Below are positions 45,925 to 57,058 of a stretch of DNA of 64,000 nucleotides, piece after piece. Position 1 is the stretch's first letter. Every line of letters starts with the position of its first letter. The notes under the pieces were generated by a model that saw only the letters and a program-made list of their open reading frames with translations, searched no databases and had not been told where the DNA came from. Origin of the DNA: Cobetia marina (GTDB lineage: Bacteria > Pseudomonadota > Gammaproteobacteria > Pseudomonadales > Halomonadaceae); the NCBI RefSeq assembly GCF_001720485.1, contig NZ_CP017114.1, positions 3,038,001 through 3,102,000 of the forward strand, given 5' to 3'. The position numbers were made by a program, and so were the translations under genes.

Positions 45925-47160
45925 ATGTCCGTCACTCGTCAGATACTGCTCGCCCTGGGGCTGGGTATCCTCAGCGGCCTTGCCCTGAACGCCGGAGCAG
46001 GTGCCTTGCCCGAGGGCAGTGTCGCCTGGCTCGACGCCAACCTGCTGACGCCGGTAGGCCAGATCTTCCTGCGTCTGCTGCAGTTCGTGGTGGTACCGAT
46101 GGTCTTCGGTGCCCTCATCCTCAGCCTGACCAGTCGCGAAGGCGGTGCCGACGTGGGCCGCCATGCCGGGCGTCTGCTGGGCAGCTACGTGGTCACCAGC
46201 GCCGTGGCGCTGACGCTGGGCATGCTGGTCGCTCATTGGCTCAGCCCGGGCAGCGGTGCCGAGAGCCTGGTGGACTCGGCGCCTGAAGGCCGCAACGCCG
46301 ACAGCATCGCCCAATGGCTGGTGGGCCTGGTGCCCAACAACCCCTTCACGGCGCTGGGTGGCGGCGGCCTGCTGCAGGTCATCTTCGCGGCCGCCTTGAT
46401 CGGCCTGGCGATGCGTGCCCTGCCGGAAGAAAGCGCGCCGCTGCATCGCGTGATCGAAAGCGGCTACACCGTCAGCCTCAAGGTACTGTCCTTCGTGCTC
46501 AAGCTGGCCCCGCTTGGTGTCTTCGCGCTGATCACCTCGGTGATCGCCACCCAGGGGCTGGATCTGCTGATGCGGCTGGGCATGTACGTGATCGGTCTGA
46601 TCATCGCGCTGGCCTTGATGGCACTGCTCTATCTGGTGCTGCTGGCCGTGACCGGTGCCCGCCCGCTGGCCTTCATGCGCCACTTCGGCCAGAGCCTGGG
46701 CTTCGCCTTCGGTACCGCCAGTTCCGGTGCCACCCTGCCGCTGGCGCTGGGCAATGCACGCGACTACGGCATGCAGGAATCCCTGGCCAGCTTCGCGCTG
46801 CCCTTCGGTACCGCGCTCAAGCGTGATGGCGCCGCCGTGCTGCAGGGCTTCAATGCGTTGTTCGTGGCGCAGCTGTTCGGTATCGACGTCACGACGTCAC
46901 TGGTGATCACCGTCTTCACCACCGGTCTGCTGGTCAGCTTTTCCACGGCCGGCGTGCCGGGTGCCGGGCTGGTCGCGATGACCACCGTGCTGGGCGCGGC
47001 GGGCCTGCCGCTGGAGGGCGTGGCCGTGGTCGCCGGCGTCGACCGCTTCACCGACGGCCTGCGCACCGCCCTCAACGTGATGGGCAACTGCGCCAACGCC
47101 GCCCTGCTGGAGCGCTTCGAGTCGCGCAAGCCCGCCGCGGAGCCCAAGACGCCAGCCTGA
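45925..47160 (+). CDS. Dicarboxylate/amino acid:cation symporter (DAACS family)
   Basis: A 411-residue transporter of the glutamate/aspartate type with about eight membrane helices and two re-entrant hairpins. HP1 carries GTASSGATLPLALGN and HP2 carries GVPGAGLVAMT. The substrate site in TM8 is D-R-F-T-D-G-L-R-T-A-L-N-V-M-G-N. Asp377, Arg380 and Thr381 are kept, but the conserved Asp of the NxxGD motif is Asn388. In GltPh that Asp helps bind sodium, so ion coupling may differ. GGAG lies 6 bases upstream. The gene is alone between two GACAACGCC-type hairpins. The exact substrate is unknown. Confidence 0.88.
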   Translation: MSVTRQILLALGLGILSGLALNAGAGALPEGSVAWLDANLLTPVGQIFLRLLQFVVVPMVFGALILSLTSREGGADVGRHAGRLLGSYVVTSAVALTLGMLVAHWLSPGSGAESLVDSAPEGRNADSIAQWLVGLVPNNPFTALGGGGLLQVIFAAALIGLAMRALPEESAPLHRVIESGYTVSLKVLSFVLKLAPLGVFALITSVIATQGLDLLMRLGMYVIGLIIALALMALLYLVLLAVTGARPLAFMRHFGQSLGFAFGTASSGATLPLALGNARDYGMQESLASFALPFGTALKRDGAAVLQGFNALFVAQLFGIDVTTSLVITVFTTGLLVSFSTAGVPGAGLVAMTTVLGAAGLPLEGVAVVAGVDRFTDGLRTALNVMGNCANAALLERFESRKPAAEPKTPA

Positions 47161-47184
47161 GCGCGCACGGAAAGCGCGCCCCAC

Positions 47185-47230
47185 AAACGACAACGCCCGC
47201 CAGAGGTTTCTCTGGCGGGCGTTGTCGTTT
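47185..47230. terminator. Strong hairpin between the symporter gene and sseA
   Basis: A perfect stem of 20-21 bp (AAACGACAACGCCCGCCAGA with TCTGGCGGGCGTTGTCGTTT) and a short loop in the convergent gap. A and T flanks are present on both sides, so it can serve both genes. Confidence 0.93.
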
Positions 47231-47261
47231 CGGCAATATCCTTGTCGGGCTTGCCTGAATG

Positions 47262-48203
47262 CTACCCTTCGCTGGCCTCGCCGGTGGCGACCGGGCGCTC
47301 GGCGTCACTGATCCAGTCGCTCCAGGAGCCGGCGTACAGACGCGGCAGCGGCAGTCCCGCGATCGCGAAGGCCAGGATATTCTGACAGGCGCTGATGCCG
47401 GAACCGCAATAGGCGATCACGGCGCTGTCATCCGGCAATGTCCGGCGCAGCTCGCGCATCAGGCTCATGCGGTCCTTGAAGCGACCATTGGCCTCGAGAT
47501 TGCCGGGGGTCGGGCGACACAGGGCGCCGGGGATATGGCCGGCCACCGGGTCGACCGGCTCCTGCTCACCGCGAAAGCGCGCTTCACCCCGGGCATCCAG
47601 CAGCACCGCCTGACTGCCCACCACCTCCTCGGCAGTGACCAGCAGGCTGTCGTCAAAGCTCGGCTGCCAGTCACTGGGCTCGGAGGTCACTGGCTGGGAG
47701 GGAGCGCGCTTGAGCTCGCCCATGGCCTGATTCCAGGCCTGGATGCCGCCATCCAGAACACGCACATCCGGATGCCCGGCCCAGGTCAGCATCCACCACA
47801 GGCGCGCCGCCGCCATCTGGCCGCCCATGTCGTCATAGACCACCACCTGTTGCTCGGGCGTGATGCCGAGACGGCGAAACAGCTCGGCTGTCGCCTGGTG
47901 CGACGGCAGTGGATGACGACCGCCCACGCCGTCCTCGCGCACGGGCGCGGAAAGATCACGTTCCATATCGACATGGATGGCCCCTGGCAGGTGCCCTTCA
48001 CGCCACATCCGCTCGCCCGCCTCGCCATCCTCGAGGCGAGCGCGGCAATCCAGTACCACGGGGGACTTGAGCCCTGCCATCGCCAGCTGGGTCACCAGCT
48101 GACTGGCGTCGATCAAGGGTGCCTGCCGCTGGTCCGGGGCCAGCAACGATGAGGTGGAGACGGAGGCTGCCGCCAGTGCGGCAGGATCGGGATACTGGGC
48201 CAT
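47262..48203 (-). CDS. sseA: 3-mercaptopyruvate sulfurtransferase SseA
   Basis: Two-domain rhodanese that moves sulfur from 3-mercaptopyruvate to acceptors such as cyanide or thioredoxin. The 313-residue protein has the N-terminal inactive rhodanese fold (LDCRARLEDGEAGERMWREGHLPGA) and the active loop with Cys266 in IAYCGSGISACQN. The CGSG-type loop points to the mercaptopyruvate rather than thiosulfate enzyme. AAAGGAG lies 5 bases before the ATG. It is somewhat longer than E. coli SseA at the N-terminus. Confidence 0.9.
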   Translation of the reverse strand: MAQYPDPAALAAASVSTSSLLAPDQRQAPLIDASQLVTQLAMAGLKSPVVLDCRARLEDGEAGERMWREGHLPGAIHVDMERDLSAPVREDGVGGRHPLPSHQATAELFRRLGITPEQQVVVYDDMGGQMAAARLWWMLTWAGHPDVRVLDGGIQAWNQAMGELKRAPSQPVTSEPSDWQPSFDDSLLVTAEEVVGSQAVLLDARGEARFRGEQEPVDPVAGHIPGALCRPTPGNLEANGRFKDRMSLMRELRRTLPDDSAVIAYCGSGISACQNILAFAIAGLPLPRLYAGSWSDWISDAERPVATGEASEG

Positions 48204-48301
48204 GGGAACTCCTTTCCAGCGGACGGTGACGCCATGAGGGCATGATGGCCCTCACGTCGATGATTGGCAATCGCGCACCTTGCCACCCTGGGCGTCTGGT
48301 C

Positions 48302-50872
48302 TTACAGAGCGGACAGTGGCGCACGCGAGGCGATCAGGCGTCGCTTGCTGCCATCGGCAAAGCGCACTTCGACCAGCGGATTGGTGTCATTGCCGGACAC
48401 CTCTTCGATCACGCCCTCGCCAAAGATGTCATGAGCGACACGCTGCCCCACCTTCCAGCCACCGACGCTTTGCAGCACGCCAGACACCTCGCTGCGAGAA
48501 GAGGATGACGTGCGGGAATGACGGCCCCCGGAACGAGGCTGACGCCGGCTGGATGCGGCGTCAGCGGTCTTGCCTACGCCACCGGGCTTGCTCTGTTGCT
48601 CGGCCCTGGGCCTGGGCGAGGCCTCAAGCGTCGGCGGCGTGATGCCATGACGTACCAACGGCAGGCGCGCCAGATAGGCCTCGCCAAGGGCTGGCGCGCT
48701 CACGCGCAGGGTCTCGGTATTTTCAGAGGACGCCTCGCGACTGGGTGCGTCGCCCTCACCGACCTGCTGGCGAGCGAGCTTGGCACGCTTGCCCGCACCG
48801 TGAATCCAGTCACCGAGGCGGGAGCAGTCCTCCACGCACAGTTCCGCCAGGAAGCGACTCGGCGCATGGGTCCCGCCATCCCGCCACAGATGCAGCTGTT
48901 CACGAGCACGGGTCACGCCGACATAGCACAGACGTCGCTCTTCCTCGAGGCGCTCCGGCGACAGCGGGTTGTCGCGCGAGTAGGCCGGGAAGTCCTCTTC
49001 GTTCATGCCCCAGAGGCCTACCAGCGGCCATTCCAGCCCCTTGGCGCCATGGACCGTGGTGATCAGCACGCCATCGGCGGCATCCTCGACCGGATTGCGC
49101 AGCAGGTTGACGAAGGCCTCGGGGTCGTTGGCAAGCTCCCCCGCCTGCTCGATCAGTACGTCCAGCAGACGCACGTCCTCCTCGCCCTTGTCCCGTCGGG
49201 CCGCGGCCCGTCTCAGCACCTTGTCGGCTTCCAGCTCATCGACCACGTGCCGCAGCAGCCGCGCGGGTGCCCAGTCGCCCAGCGAAGGGAGATCACACAA
49301 CAGCTTCCAGCGCTTGTGCAGGTTGCGGCGCTGCAGCGGCTTGAGCCCTTCGAGCATCGGGTCTTCCTTGCGCGGCCAGCGCTGGCTGTCGGCCAGTTGC
49401 TGACACAGACGCTCGAGGCGCTCGCGCGCGACGAAGGCGGTGGGCTGGGTGAACAGCAACATCAGATGCGCCGGGTCACGCAGCCGCGTGGCGTCACGCG
49501 CAAGCTCCAGATAGCCTGCCAGCGCCTGCACCAGTGGCAGGCGGAACACGAAGCGATCGCCCTGCCCGAGACGGAAGGGAATCCCGGCCTTCAGCAACTG
49601 CAGCTGCACCGGCACCGACAGCGCCCAGCTGCGCACCAGCACGGCGGCCTCGGCACCGCTGCGCCCGGCGTCCCGCCAGGCGGTCAGCGCCGCGACCAGA
49701 CTGGCGGCCCCCTGCCCTTCGAACAACCGTGTCGGCGGTGTGCCGGGTGCAGCCAGACACAGCTGATCCGGTCGGCGCGCATTGGCGGCAATGGCGTGAT
49801 TGGCCGCCAATGCCAGACGATGACCATGGCGAAAGGTGTAACTGAGCGGGAAGTCCAGCGGGGACGGGAAACTCTCGGCGAAACGCGTCAGCATGTAATC
49901 AGGGCGGGCGCCACGCCACTCATAGATGCACTGGTTGGCGTCACCTACCGCCATGACTTCTGCCACGGTGCTGGATGATTCGCCGGTGACTGCCGGCGAG
50001 GAAGCCGCAGTGGACGGCGCACCGGCCAGCAGCGCCAGCATGCGCTGCTGCGCCTCATTGATGTCCTGATACTCATCGATGATGACGTGCTGCAGATGCC
50101 CCTGGATGCGCGCACGGGTCTCCGGCTCTTTCTCCAGCTGACGCAGCGGCCGGTAGAGCAGATCGGCATAGGTCATCTGGCCATGCTGCTCGAGCAGCTG
50201 CTCAAGCTGGGCGAAGGACTCGACGAAGTGACCGGTGTGCTCACCAAGGTTCATGCGCTCGTACAGCAGCGTCGGTTCGCACATCTCGGCCTTGACCAGA
50301 TCACAGAACTGGGCAAGCGCTTCGAGACGCTCACCTTCCAGTGCCGCCTCACGATCGGCGCGGTCGGCATCGCCCAGAGCACGCTGGGCGGCCTGCTTGA
50401 GCAGCCGCTCCAACGCCCAGTCCTGCTGGATCAGCTCGCGCGGCGCCAGACACCCCCAGCGCACCAGCGTAGTGGTCAGGCGATGACCGATGGAGTGGAA
50501 GGTGCGGACATCCGGCAGGCGCGTACCCGGTGGCGCCGACTGCGCCAGCTTGGCGACGAAGTCCTCGCGCGCCGAGCGGTTGAACATCAGCACCAGAATC
50601 CGCTGCGCCGGAATGCCTTCCGCCAGCAGACTCAGCACTCGCGCCACCAGCGTGGTGGTCTTGCCAGACCCTGCCACCGCCGCGACCCGTGCGTGTCGTC
50701 CGCGATGTGCCACCACGGCACGCTGCTGATCCGTCAGCCGTTGCGTCAGCTGGCCGACGGCGTGCGCGAGCGGCGAGACCGGTTCCGCACCGCCGGTGGC
50801 GACATCATCTGGCGTGACACCGATGGCCTCGACAGGGGTATCAGGCGCGACTGGCGGGAGAGTAGAAGACAT
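48302..50872 (-). CDS. UvrD/Rep-type ATP-dependent DNA helicase
   Basis: An 856-residue superfamily 1A helicase. Motifs are Q (LTDQQRAVVAHRG), I AVAGSGKTTTL, Ia TFHSIGHR, II IIDEYQDIN, III AVGDANQCIYEWRGA, IV YTFRHGH, V TTVHGAKGLEWP and VI VGVTRAREQLHLW. A Ser/Arg-rich linker leads to a small C-terminal domain (VGQRVAHDIFGEGVIEEVSG) like the Tudor-type end of UvrD/PcrA. A Ser/Thr/Ala-rich insert lies just before motif III. The start at 50872 has AGGT 6 bases upstream; longer frames are antisense artefacts. The sequence is not close enough to name it uvrD or rep. Confidence 0.9.
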   Translation of the reverse strand: MSSTLPPVAPDTPVEAIGVTPDDVATGGAEPVSPLAHAVGQLTQRLTDQQRAVVAHRGRHARVAAVAGSGKTTTLVARVLSLLAEGIPAQRILVLMFNRSAREDFVAKLAQSAPPGTRLPDVRTFHSIGHRLTTTLVRWGCLAPRELIQQDWALERLLKQAAQRALGDADRADREAALEGERLEALAQFCDLVKAEMCEPTLLYERMNLGEHTGHFVESFAQLEQLLEQHGQMTYADLLYRPLRQLEKEPETRARIQGHLQHVIIDEYQDINEAQQRMLALLAGAPSTAASSPAVTGESSSTVAEVMAVGDANQCIYEWRGARPDYMLTRFAESFPSPLDFPLSYTFRHGHRLALAANHAIAANARRPDQLCLAAPGTPPTRLFEGQGAASLVAALTAWRDAGRSGAEAAVLVRSWALSVPVQLQLLKAGIPFRLGQGDRFVFRLPLVQALAGYLELARDATRLRDPAHLMLLFTQPTAFVARERLERLCQQLADSQRWPRKEDPMLEGLKPLQRRNLHKRWKLLCDLPSLGDWAPARLLRHVVDELEADKVLRRAAARRDKGEEDVRLLDVLIEQAGELANDPEAFVNLLRNPVEDAADGVLITTVHGAKGLEWPLVGLWGMNEEDFPAYSRDNPLSPERLEEERRLCYVGVTRAREQLHLWRDGGTHAPSRFLAELCVEDCSRLGDWIHGAGKRAKLARQQVGEGDAPSREASSENTETLRVSAPALGEAYLARLPLVRHGITPPTLEASPRPRAEQQSKPGGVGKTADAASSRRQPRSGGRHSRTSSSSRSEVSGVLQSVGGWKVGQRVAHDIFGEGVIEEVSGNDTNPLVEVRFADGSKRRLIASRAPLSAL

Positions 50873-50967
50873 GAAGACCTGCAATGGCTGACGAGGGACG
50901 GCAAGGATGCCATGCGTCGTTGATGAATACGGTTCAGGCGGCGCTGCCGCGGGCGAGACCGGGTGGC

Positions 50968-51618
50968 TCAGGTGTCGAGATCTCGGGCACTCAGTACGCC
51001 GAGCATCTGCCAGTGGCCGTCGCTCATGAAGCCCAGTGCCTGATCGCCATTGTCCAGCTCGCGCATCTCGGCCTCTTCCAGCAGACGATAGTAGAGATTG
51101 CGATGCAGACGAGCGGCGAGTCCGAAGCGCACCGGCGCTTCCGGCAACCACAGGCCATCCGGTGTCTCGCTGAGCGTCAGGCGGGTATCCCCTTCCAGCC
51201 GCACGATATCGCCCTGGTCGGTGACCAGCTGCCAGATGTCCGGCTGAGGCTGAGGCTCAGCCTCTCCGGGTGCTGCCTGTCCAGGCTGTGTCTGACCAGG
51301 CTGTGTCTGATCAGGTTCAGACTCGACACGGGAGCAATCCACCGCCAGGAAGGGGCGATCCTCGACCTGAATGGTGACCTTCTCCGCCGGCGTGACCAGG
51401 CAGTAGCTGCCATCGGGTTCGCGCCGCATGACCCGCGACAGCATGTGCACCAGCCGTGCACGACCGATCGGCGTGCCTTCATGCACCCAGCGACCATCGG
51501 CGCGGATGACGAGATCCATCTCGCCGCAGTGCTCCGGGTGCCAGGTCTCCACCGGTGGCAGTGGCCCATCCTTGCCGGCCCTGTCGCCCAATCGAGTGAG
51601 AATGGCGGCTGGATTCAT
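50968..51618 (-). CDS. DUF1285 family protein with a Gln/Pro repeat insert
   Basis: A 216-residue cytoplasmic protein. DUF1285 features are PPVETWHPEHCGEMDLVIRA, GRWVHEGTPIGR and YCLVTPAEKVTIQVEDRPFLAV. Structures of the family show two beta-rich domains; the function is not known. Between them (about 100-127) is a low-complexity insert in which QTQPGQ recurs, coded by two 15-base direct repeats (CAGGCTGTGTCTGAC type near 51281-51312). The protein is longer than usual because of it. GGAGGAAA precedes the start. It lies between tatD and the helicase. Confidence 0.85.
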   Translation of the reverse strand: MNPAAILTRLGDRAGKDGPLPPVETWHPEHCGEMDLVIRADGRWVHEGTPIGRARLVHMLSRVMRREPDGSYCLVTPAEKVTIQVEDRPFLAVDCSRVESEPDQTQPGQTQPGQAAPGEAEPQPQPDIWQLVTDQGDIVRLEGDTRLTLSETPDGLWLPEAPVRFGLAARLHRNLYYRLLEEAEMRELDNGDQALGFMSDGHWQMLGVLSARDLDT

Positions 51619-51661
51619 GACATTTCCTCCCTGCCTGGCGTGTCACGCTGCCCGTGGGCGC

Positions 51662-52498
51662 TCATCCGTCGATGAGCATGCCGCTGCTGGCCAGCGCTTC
51701 GCGAACGTTGTCCGGGGCTTCCGGCGCGGCGGCGCGGAACAGACGATAGAAGTTGGCGGTGGTCTGCATCGCCAGCTCATCGACGGTGATGCCGCGCTCG
51801 GCGGCGATGCATTCGGCGACCTCGACCACGTTGCCCGGCACGTTGGAGGTGCCGCGGTACGGCACCGGCGCCAGGTAGGGGCTGTCGGTCTCGATCAACA
51901 GGCGATCCAGCGGGATGGCGCGCGCCAGCTCGCGGACATGCTCGGCATTGCGGAAGGTGACGATCCCGGAGATGGACACCATGAAACCGTGGCCCACCGC
52001 GACACGTGCCATGTCCAGATCTTCCGTGAAGCAGTGCAGCACGCCACCCACGGCGGGGTCGGTATGCTCCTTGATCAGCGCCAGGGTGTCCTCGCGGGCT
52101 TCACGGGTGTGGATGATGACCGGCAGCTCCAGCTCGCGCGCGGCAATCAGATGACGCGTGAAGCGCTCGTATTGCAGTTCACGGCTGACGCTCTCGTAGT
52201 GATAATCGAGGCCGGTCTCGCCGATGGCCACCGCACCGAAGCGCTCGGCACACTTCTTGATGTCCTCGACCGAGGGCTCCGGGTCTACCTGATGCAGCGG
52301 ATGCACACCGGCGGAAATCACCACATCGTCATGCTGTCGGGCGATGGCCGAGATCTCGGGCACATCGTCCAGCGTGACCGCGATGGCGAGGAATTGATGC
52401 ACGTGACGGGCGCGTGCGGCGTCCAGCACGGCGTCAAGGCTGCCGCCATGTTCTTCAAGCTTGAGGCGATCAAGGTGGCAATGCGAATCGACAAACAT
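51662..52498 (-). CDS. TatD family DNase (YcfH-like metal hydrolase)
   Basis: A 278-residue metal-dependent hydrolase. The metal ligands are visible: His6 and His8 in MFVDSHCHLDRL, Glu in AIGETGLDYHY, His in VIIHTREA and LHCFTED, and Asp in LIETDSPYLAP. The start at 52498 gives the exact family N-terminus; the long upstream frame has no family match. It follows pilZ-holB-tmk in transcription, the conserved E. coli/Pseudomonas order (ycfH next to holB). Confidence 0.93.
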   Translation of the reverse strand: MFVDSHCHLDRLKLEEHGGSLDAVLDAARARHVHQFLAIAVTLDDVPEISAIARQHDDVVISAGVHPLHQVDPEPSVEDIKKCAERFGAVAIGETGLDYHYESVSRELQYERFTRHLIAARELELPVIIHTREAREDTLALIKEHTDPAVGGVLHCFTEDLDMARVAVGHGFMVSISGIVTFRNAEHVRELARAIPLDRLLIETDSPYLAPVPYRGTSNVPGNVVEVAECIAAERGITVDELAMQTTANFYRLFRAAAPEAPDNVREALASSGMLIDG

Positions 52499-52604
52499 CC
52501 GGAAACTCTCAGACTGGGGGCCACGCGAGGCATGGCGAAAACATGAACGACCGACACGCCAGCATGGCGGCACCGGTCGGGGTGACAGGCAGAGCGGGGT
52601 CAGC

Positions 52605-52955
52605 TCATAGCGTATAGGTGGCGTGGCCCTTGCCCAGCATGCCGGCCAGATGGTTCTCGATATGATCACGCACCTGGCGGTCCTCTTCACTGAAGTGGAT
52701 GCCGATGCCTGCGGTACGGCGACCGCCGACACCCGAGGGGGAGATCCAGACCACGCGACCGGTGACCGGAATGCGCTCGGATTCTTCCGGCAACGTCAGC
52801 AGCAGGTAGACCTCCTGCCCCATGGTGTAGCGCTCGGTGGTCGGCACGAAGATACCGCCTCGCACGAGAGTCGACATGTAGGCGGCCAGCAATGTCTTCT
52901 GGTCGCGAATCGTCAGCGACAGTGCCTTCTGGCCTTGCTGTGGAGCGGTGTGCAT
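52605..52955 (-). CDS. pilZ: PilZ domain protein (type IV pilus assembly PilZ)
   Basis: A 116-residue single-domain PilZ protein. It has the beta-barrel core (LSLTIRDQKTLLAAYMSTLVRGGIFV, VTGRVVWISP) but not the N-terminal RxxxR motif that binds cyclic di-GMP in other PilZ proteins. This matches the founding PilZ of Pseudomonas, which acts in pilus biogenesis without binding the nucleotide. GGAGGTG lies just before the ATG. The holB-pilZ neighbourhood is the standard one. Confidence 0.9.
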   Translation of the reverse strand: MHTAPQQGQKALSLTIRDQKTLLAAYMSTLVRGGIFVPTTERYTMGQEVYLLLTLPEESERIPVTGRVVWISPSGVGGRRTAGIGIHFSEEDRQVRDHIENHLAGMLGKGHATYTL

Positions 52956-53128
52956 CCTTCACCTCCGGCCGGTGATCCGGCGAATTCAGTCTCGTGGCTC
53001 GGCGTCTGCTCTTCTCACGGCGACGCCGAGCAGCGTGAATCTCATGGCGCCTGTCCTGCGGTTCGCGCGGCGCCTGCTGTCAGTCTAGCCCGCGGGACAC
53101 GTTGAGCGCTGCCTCCTGCTCACGGGCA

Positions 53129-54897
<1,769 letters not shown>

Positions 54898-54985
54898 TCA
54901 GACGGCAGATGACTCGCGACGAAGGCCCACGCGGCATGGCGATGATCACCGGACCACGCGGACATTTCGCCTCATTCACGGCGTA

Positions 54986-55987
54986 TTACCGGTTGAGAAT
55001 ATAGCGGCGCACGGCGTTGTTGTGCTCTCGCAGAGTGCGCGAGAAGTGGTGCTTGCCCTCGCCCTTGGCGACGAAATAGTAGGTGTCGCCTGGCTTGGGG
55101 TGTACCGCGGCTTCCAGAGCGGCACGCCCCGGCATCGCGATGGGTGTCGGCGGCAGGCCGGTGATCACGTAGGTATTCCAGGGGGTCGGCTTGCGCAGAT
55201 CGGCACGCGACAGCGAGCCATCATAATCCTCCCCCAGCCCGTAGATCACGGTCGGGTCGGTCTGCAGGCGCATGCCACGCTCCATGCGACGCTTGAACAC
55301 GCCGGCGATCTCGCCACGTTCTTCCGGGGCACCGGTCTCGCGCTCGATCAGCGAGGCCAGAATCAGGGCCTCGTACGCGGTGGTGATCGGCAGGTCGTCG
55401 TCACGCCCGGCCCACACGTCCTCCAGCGTCTTGCTCATGCGCGCGTAGGCCTGCTTGTAGAGCGACAGATCGCTCACGCCCTTGTGATAGCGGTAGGTGT
55501 CCGGGAAGAAGCGCCCTTCCGGCTTCTCGCCTTCTGCCCCTACGGCCGCCATCAGCTCCTCATCGCTCATGTCGCGAGTCGTGTGCTCAAGCTTGGGTGA
55601 GGCGTCCATGGCGGTACGCATCTGGGCGAAGGTCCAGCCTTCCGGCACGGTCAGGGTATAGCTGACGACGTCATCGCTGGACAGCAGTGCCACCAGCTCA
55701 CGCCCGTTGAGGCCCGGCGTGAGACGGAATTCACCGGCGCGCAGACCATTGACGGCATCAGGCTCCAGACGTGCCCATACCTTGTACGGCCAGCTGGCCT
55801 CGATGATGCCTCGGGATTCCAGCTCGCTCACCACCTTGGAGAGACTGGCACCGCGCGGGACCTCGAACAGCTGTTCCTGCTCGATCGCCAGTGGTGACAG
55901 CAACTGTGCCTGCCAGTAACGAAAACCCACCATACCCGCAGCCACGGCCACGACGACCAGCATCAGAAGGATCTTGAATACACGCAT
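54986..55987 (-). CDS. mltG: Endolytic murein transglycosylase MltG (YceG)
   Basis: Inner-membrane enzyme that cuts nascent glycan strands and sets their length. The 333-residue protein has one N-terminal membrane helix (about 5-24), a LysM-like domain (FEVPRGASLSKVVSELESRGII) and the YceG domain with the catalytic Glu in ILASLIERETG and the RLQTDPTVIYG and LPPTPIAMPG motifs. The ATG at 55987 is preferred over 56008 because TGGAA lies upstream. It stands between pabC and tmk, the standard order. Confidence 0.94.
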   Translation of the reverse strand: MRVFKILLMLVVVAVAAGMVGFRYWQAQLLSPLAIEQEQLFEVPRGASLSKVVSELESRGIIEASWPYKVWARLEPDAVNGLRAGEFRLTPGLNGRELVALLSSDDVVSYTLTVPEGWTFAQMRTAMDASPKLEHTTRDMSDEELMAAVGAEGEKPEGRFFPDTYRYHKGVSDLSLYKQAYARMSKTLEDVWAGRDDDLPITTAYEALILASLIERETGAPEERGEIAGVFKRRMERGMRLQTDPTVIYGLGEDYDGSLSRADLRKPTPWNTYVITGLPPTPIAMPGRAALEAAVHPKPGDTYYFVAKGEGKHHFSRTLREHNNAVRRYILNR

Positions 55988-56059
55988 AATCGGATTTCCA
56001 GTCTTCATGGCGAAGAAGGTGTCTGCTCGGGAACGCCCCCGCAGCCTGGACGCCTTCCA

Positions 56060-56911
56060 TCAATACGCGGGCTCGCCCAGCAAGCGCGCGACAATGTCGT
56101 TCAGTGACGCAAGCGCCGGATGCCCCTCATCACTCCATTGGGCCAGAGGCTCTCCCGACGCCGCCAGCAAGGTGCGCAGCGGCCAGACGCCCTGCACGGA
56201 ATTCATCACCACCACCACCTCGGCCGCCCTCAGTGATGACAGTCCTTCGCGCACTCGCATGACGGGGAGCTCGGCCTCTAGCGCCACCAGCAAGGTGCCC
56301 TCGACACCGGCGCGATCCAGGCATGGCGTGAACCATTGCCCGTCGCGATACCAGGCGAGGTTCATGCTGGTGGCCTCGACGAGCTCATCGCTTGCCGTCA
56401 GCAACAGCCCCTCCCGGATGGCGGGGTCTGTCCACTCACGGCGTGCCAGCACATTCTCGAGCCGGTTGAGATGCTTGAGTCCCGCCAGCGCCGGCTGCTC
56501 TGCCACGCGCAATTCGCACACGCGCGCCGTGATGCCCTGACGGGCCTCACGATTGACCACAAAGGGCATTGCGCGTGCCCGCAGACGAGGTTCGGGTGAC
56601 TCGGGTGCCTTGTAGCCACGACCACCGGACCCGCCGGTGACGACCAGCTTGAGCACCTCCAGCCCCTCGCCCCGGCAGACGTCCAGACACACATCGAGCG
56701 CCTGCGACGAGGGCACGGGCAAGCCAAGTCGCCGGCAACCACGGGTCAGTCGCGCCAGGTGCCGTGACCATAGCTGCGGCTGGCCATCGCGCACCAGAAT
56801 CGTCTCGAACACGCCCTCACCGTAGGCAAGGCCGCGATCCTCCATGGGCAGGCCCGCCGCAAGCGAGTCGTGAAGCATCTCCTGCGTGGTACCGGTATGG
56901 TCAGCCGTCAT
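56060..56911 (-). CDS. pabC: Aminodeoxychorismate lyase
   Basis: PLP enzyme that yields p-aminobenzoate for folate synthesis. The 283-residue protein is a class IV aminotransferase fold with RGLAYGEGVFETILV and the PLP Lys146 in LAGLKHLNRLENVLAR, and an EATSMNLAWY loop. The start at 56911 has AGGAG 11 bases upstream, a long but usable gap. It follows fabF, as in E. coli and Pseudomonas. Confidence 0.92.
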   Translation of the reverse strand: MTADHTGTTQEMLHDSLAAGLPMEDRGLAYGEGVFETILVRDGQPQLWSRHLARLTRGCRRLGLPVPSSQALDVCLDVCRGEGLEVLKLVVTGGSGGRGYKAPESPEPRLRARAMPFVVNREARQGITARVCELRVAEQPALAGLKHLNRLENVLARREWTDPAIREGLLLTASDELVEATSMNLAWYRDGQWFTPCLDRAGVEGTLLVALEAELPVMRVREGLSSLRAAEVVVVMNSVQGVWPLRTLLAASGEPLAQWSDEGHPALASLNDIVARLLGEPAY

Positions 56912-57004
56912 CGATGCAACACTCCTTCGCGACATGCATGGCACACAAGGTGTCAGCAAGACATCGTGATCCGGTCATCACCGCCAGGCAACGCCCCACA
57001 GACA

Positions 57005-57030
57005 GACGCGCCCCCGGATGGGAGCGCGTC
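57005..57030 (-). terminator. Hairpin between fabF and pabC
   Basis: GACGCGC and GCGCGTC pair around a 12-base loop, about 30 bases after the fabF stop. No T run follows; it may only attenuate. Confidence 0.35.
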
Positions 57031-57058
57031 AGAGGGGAGATCACGACAGCGTGCGACC

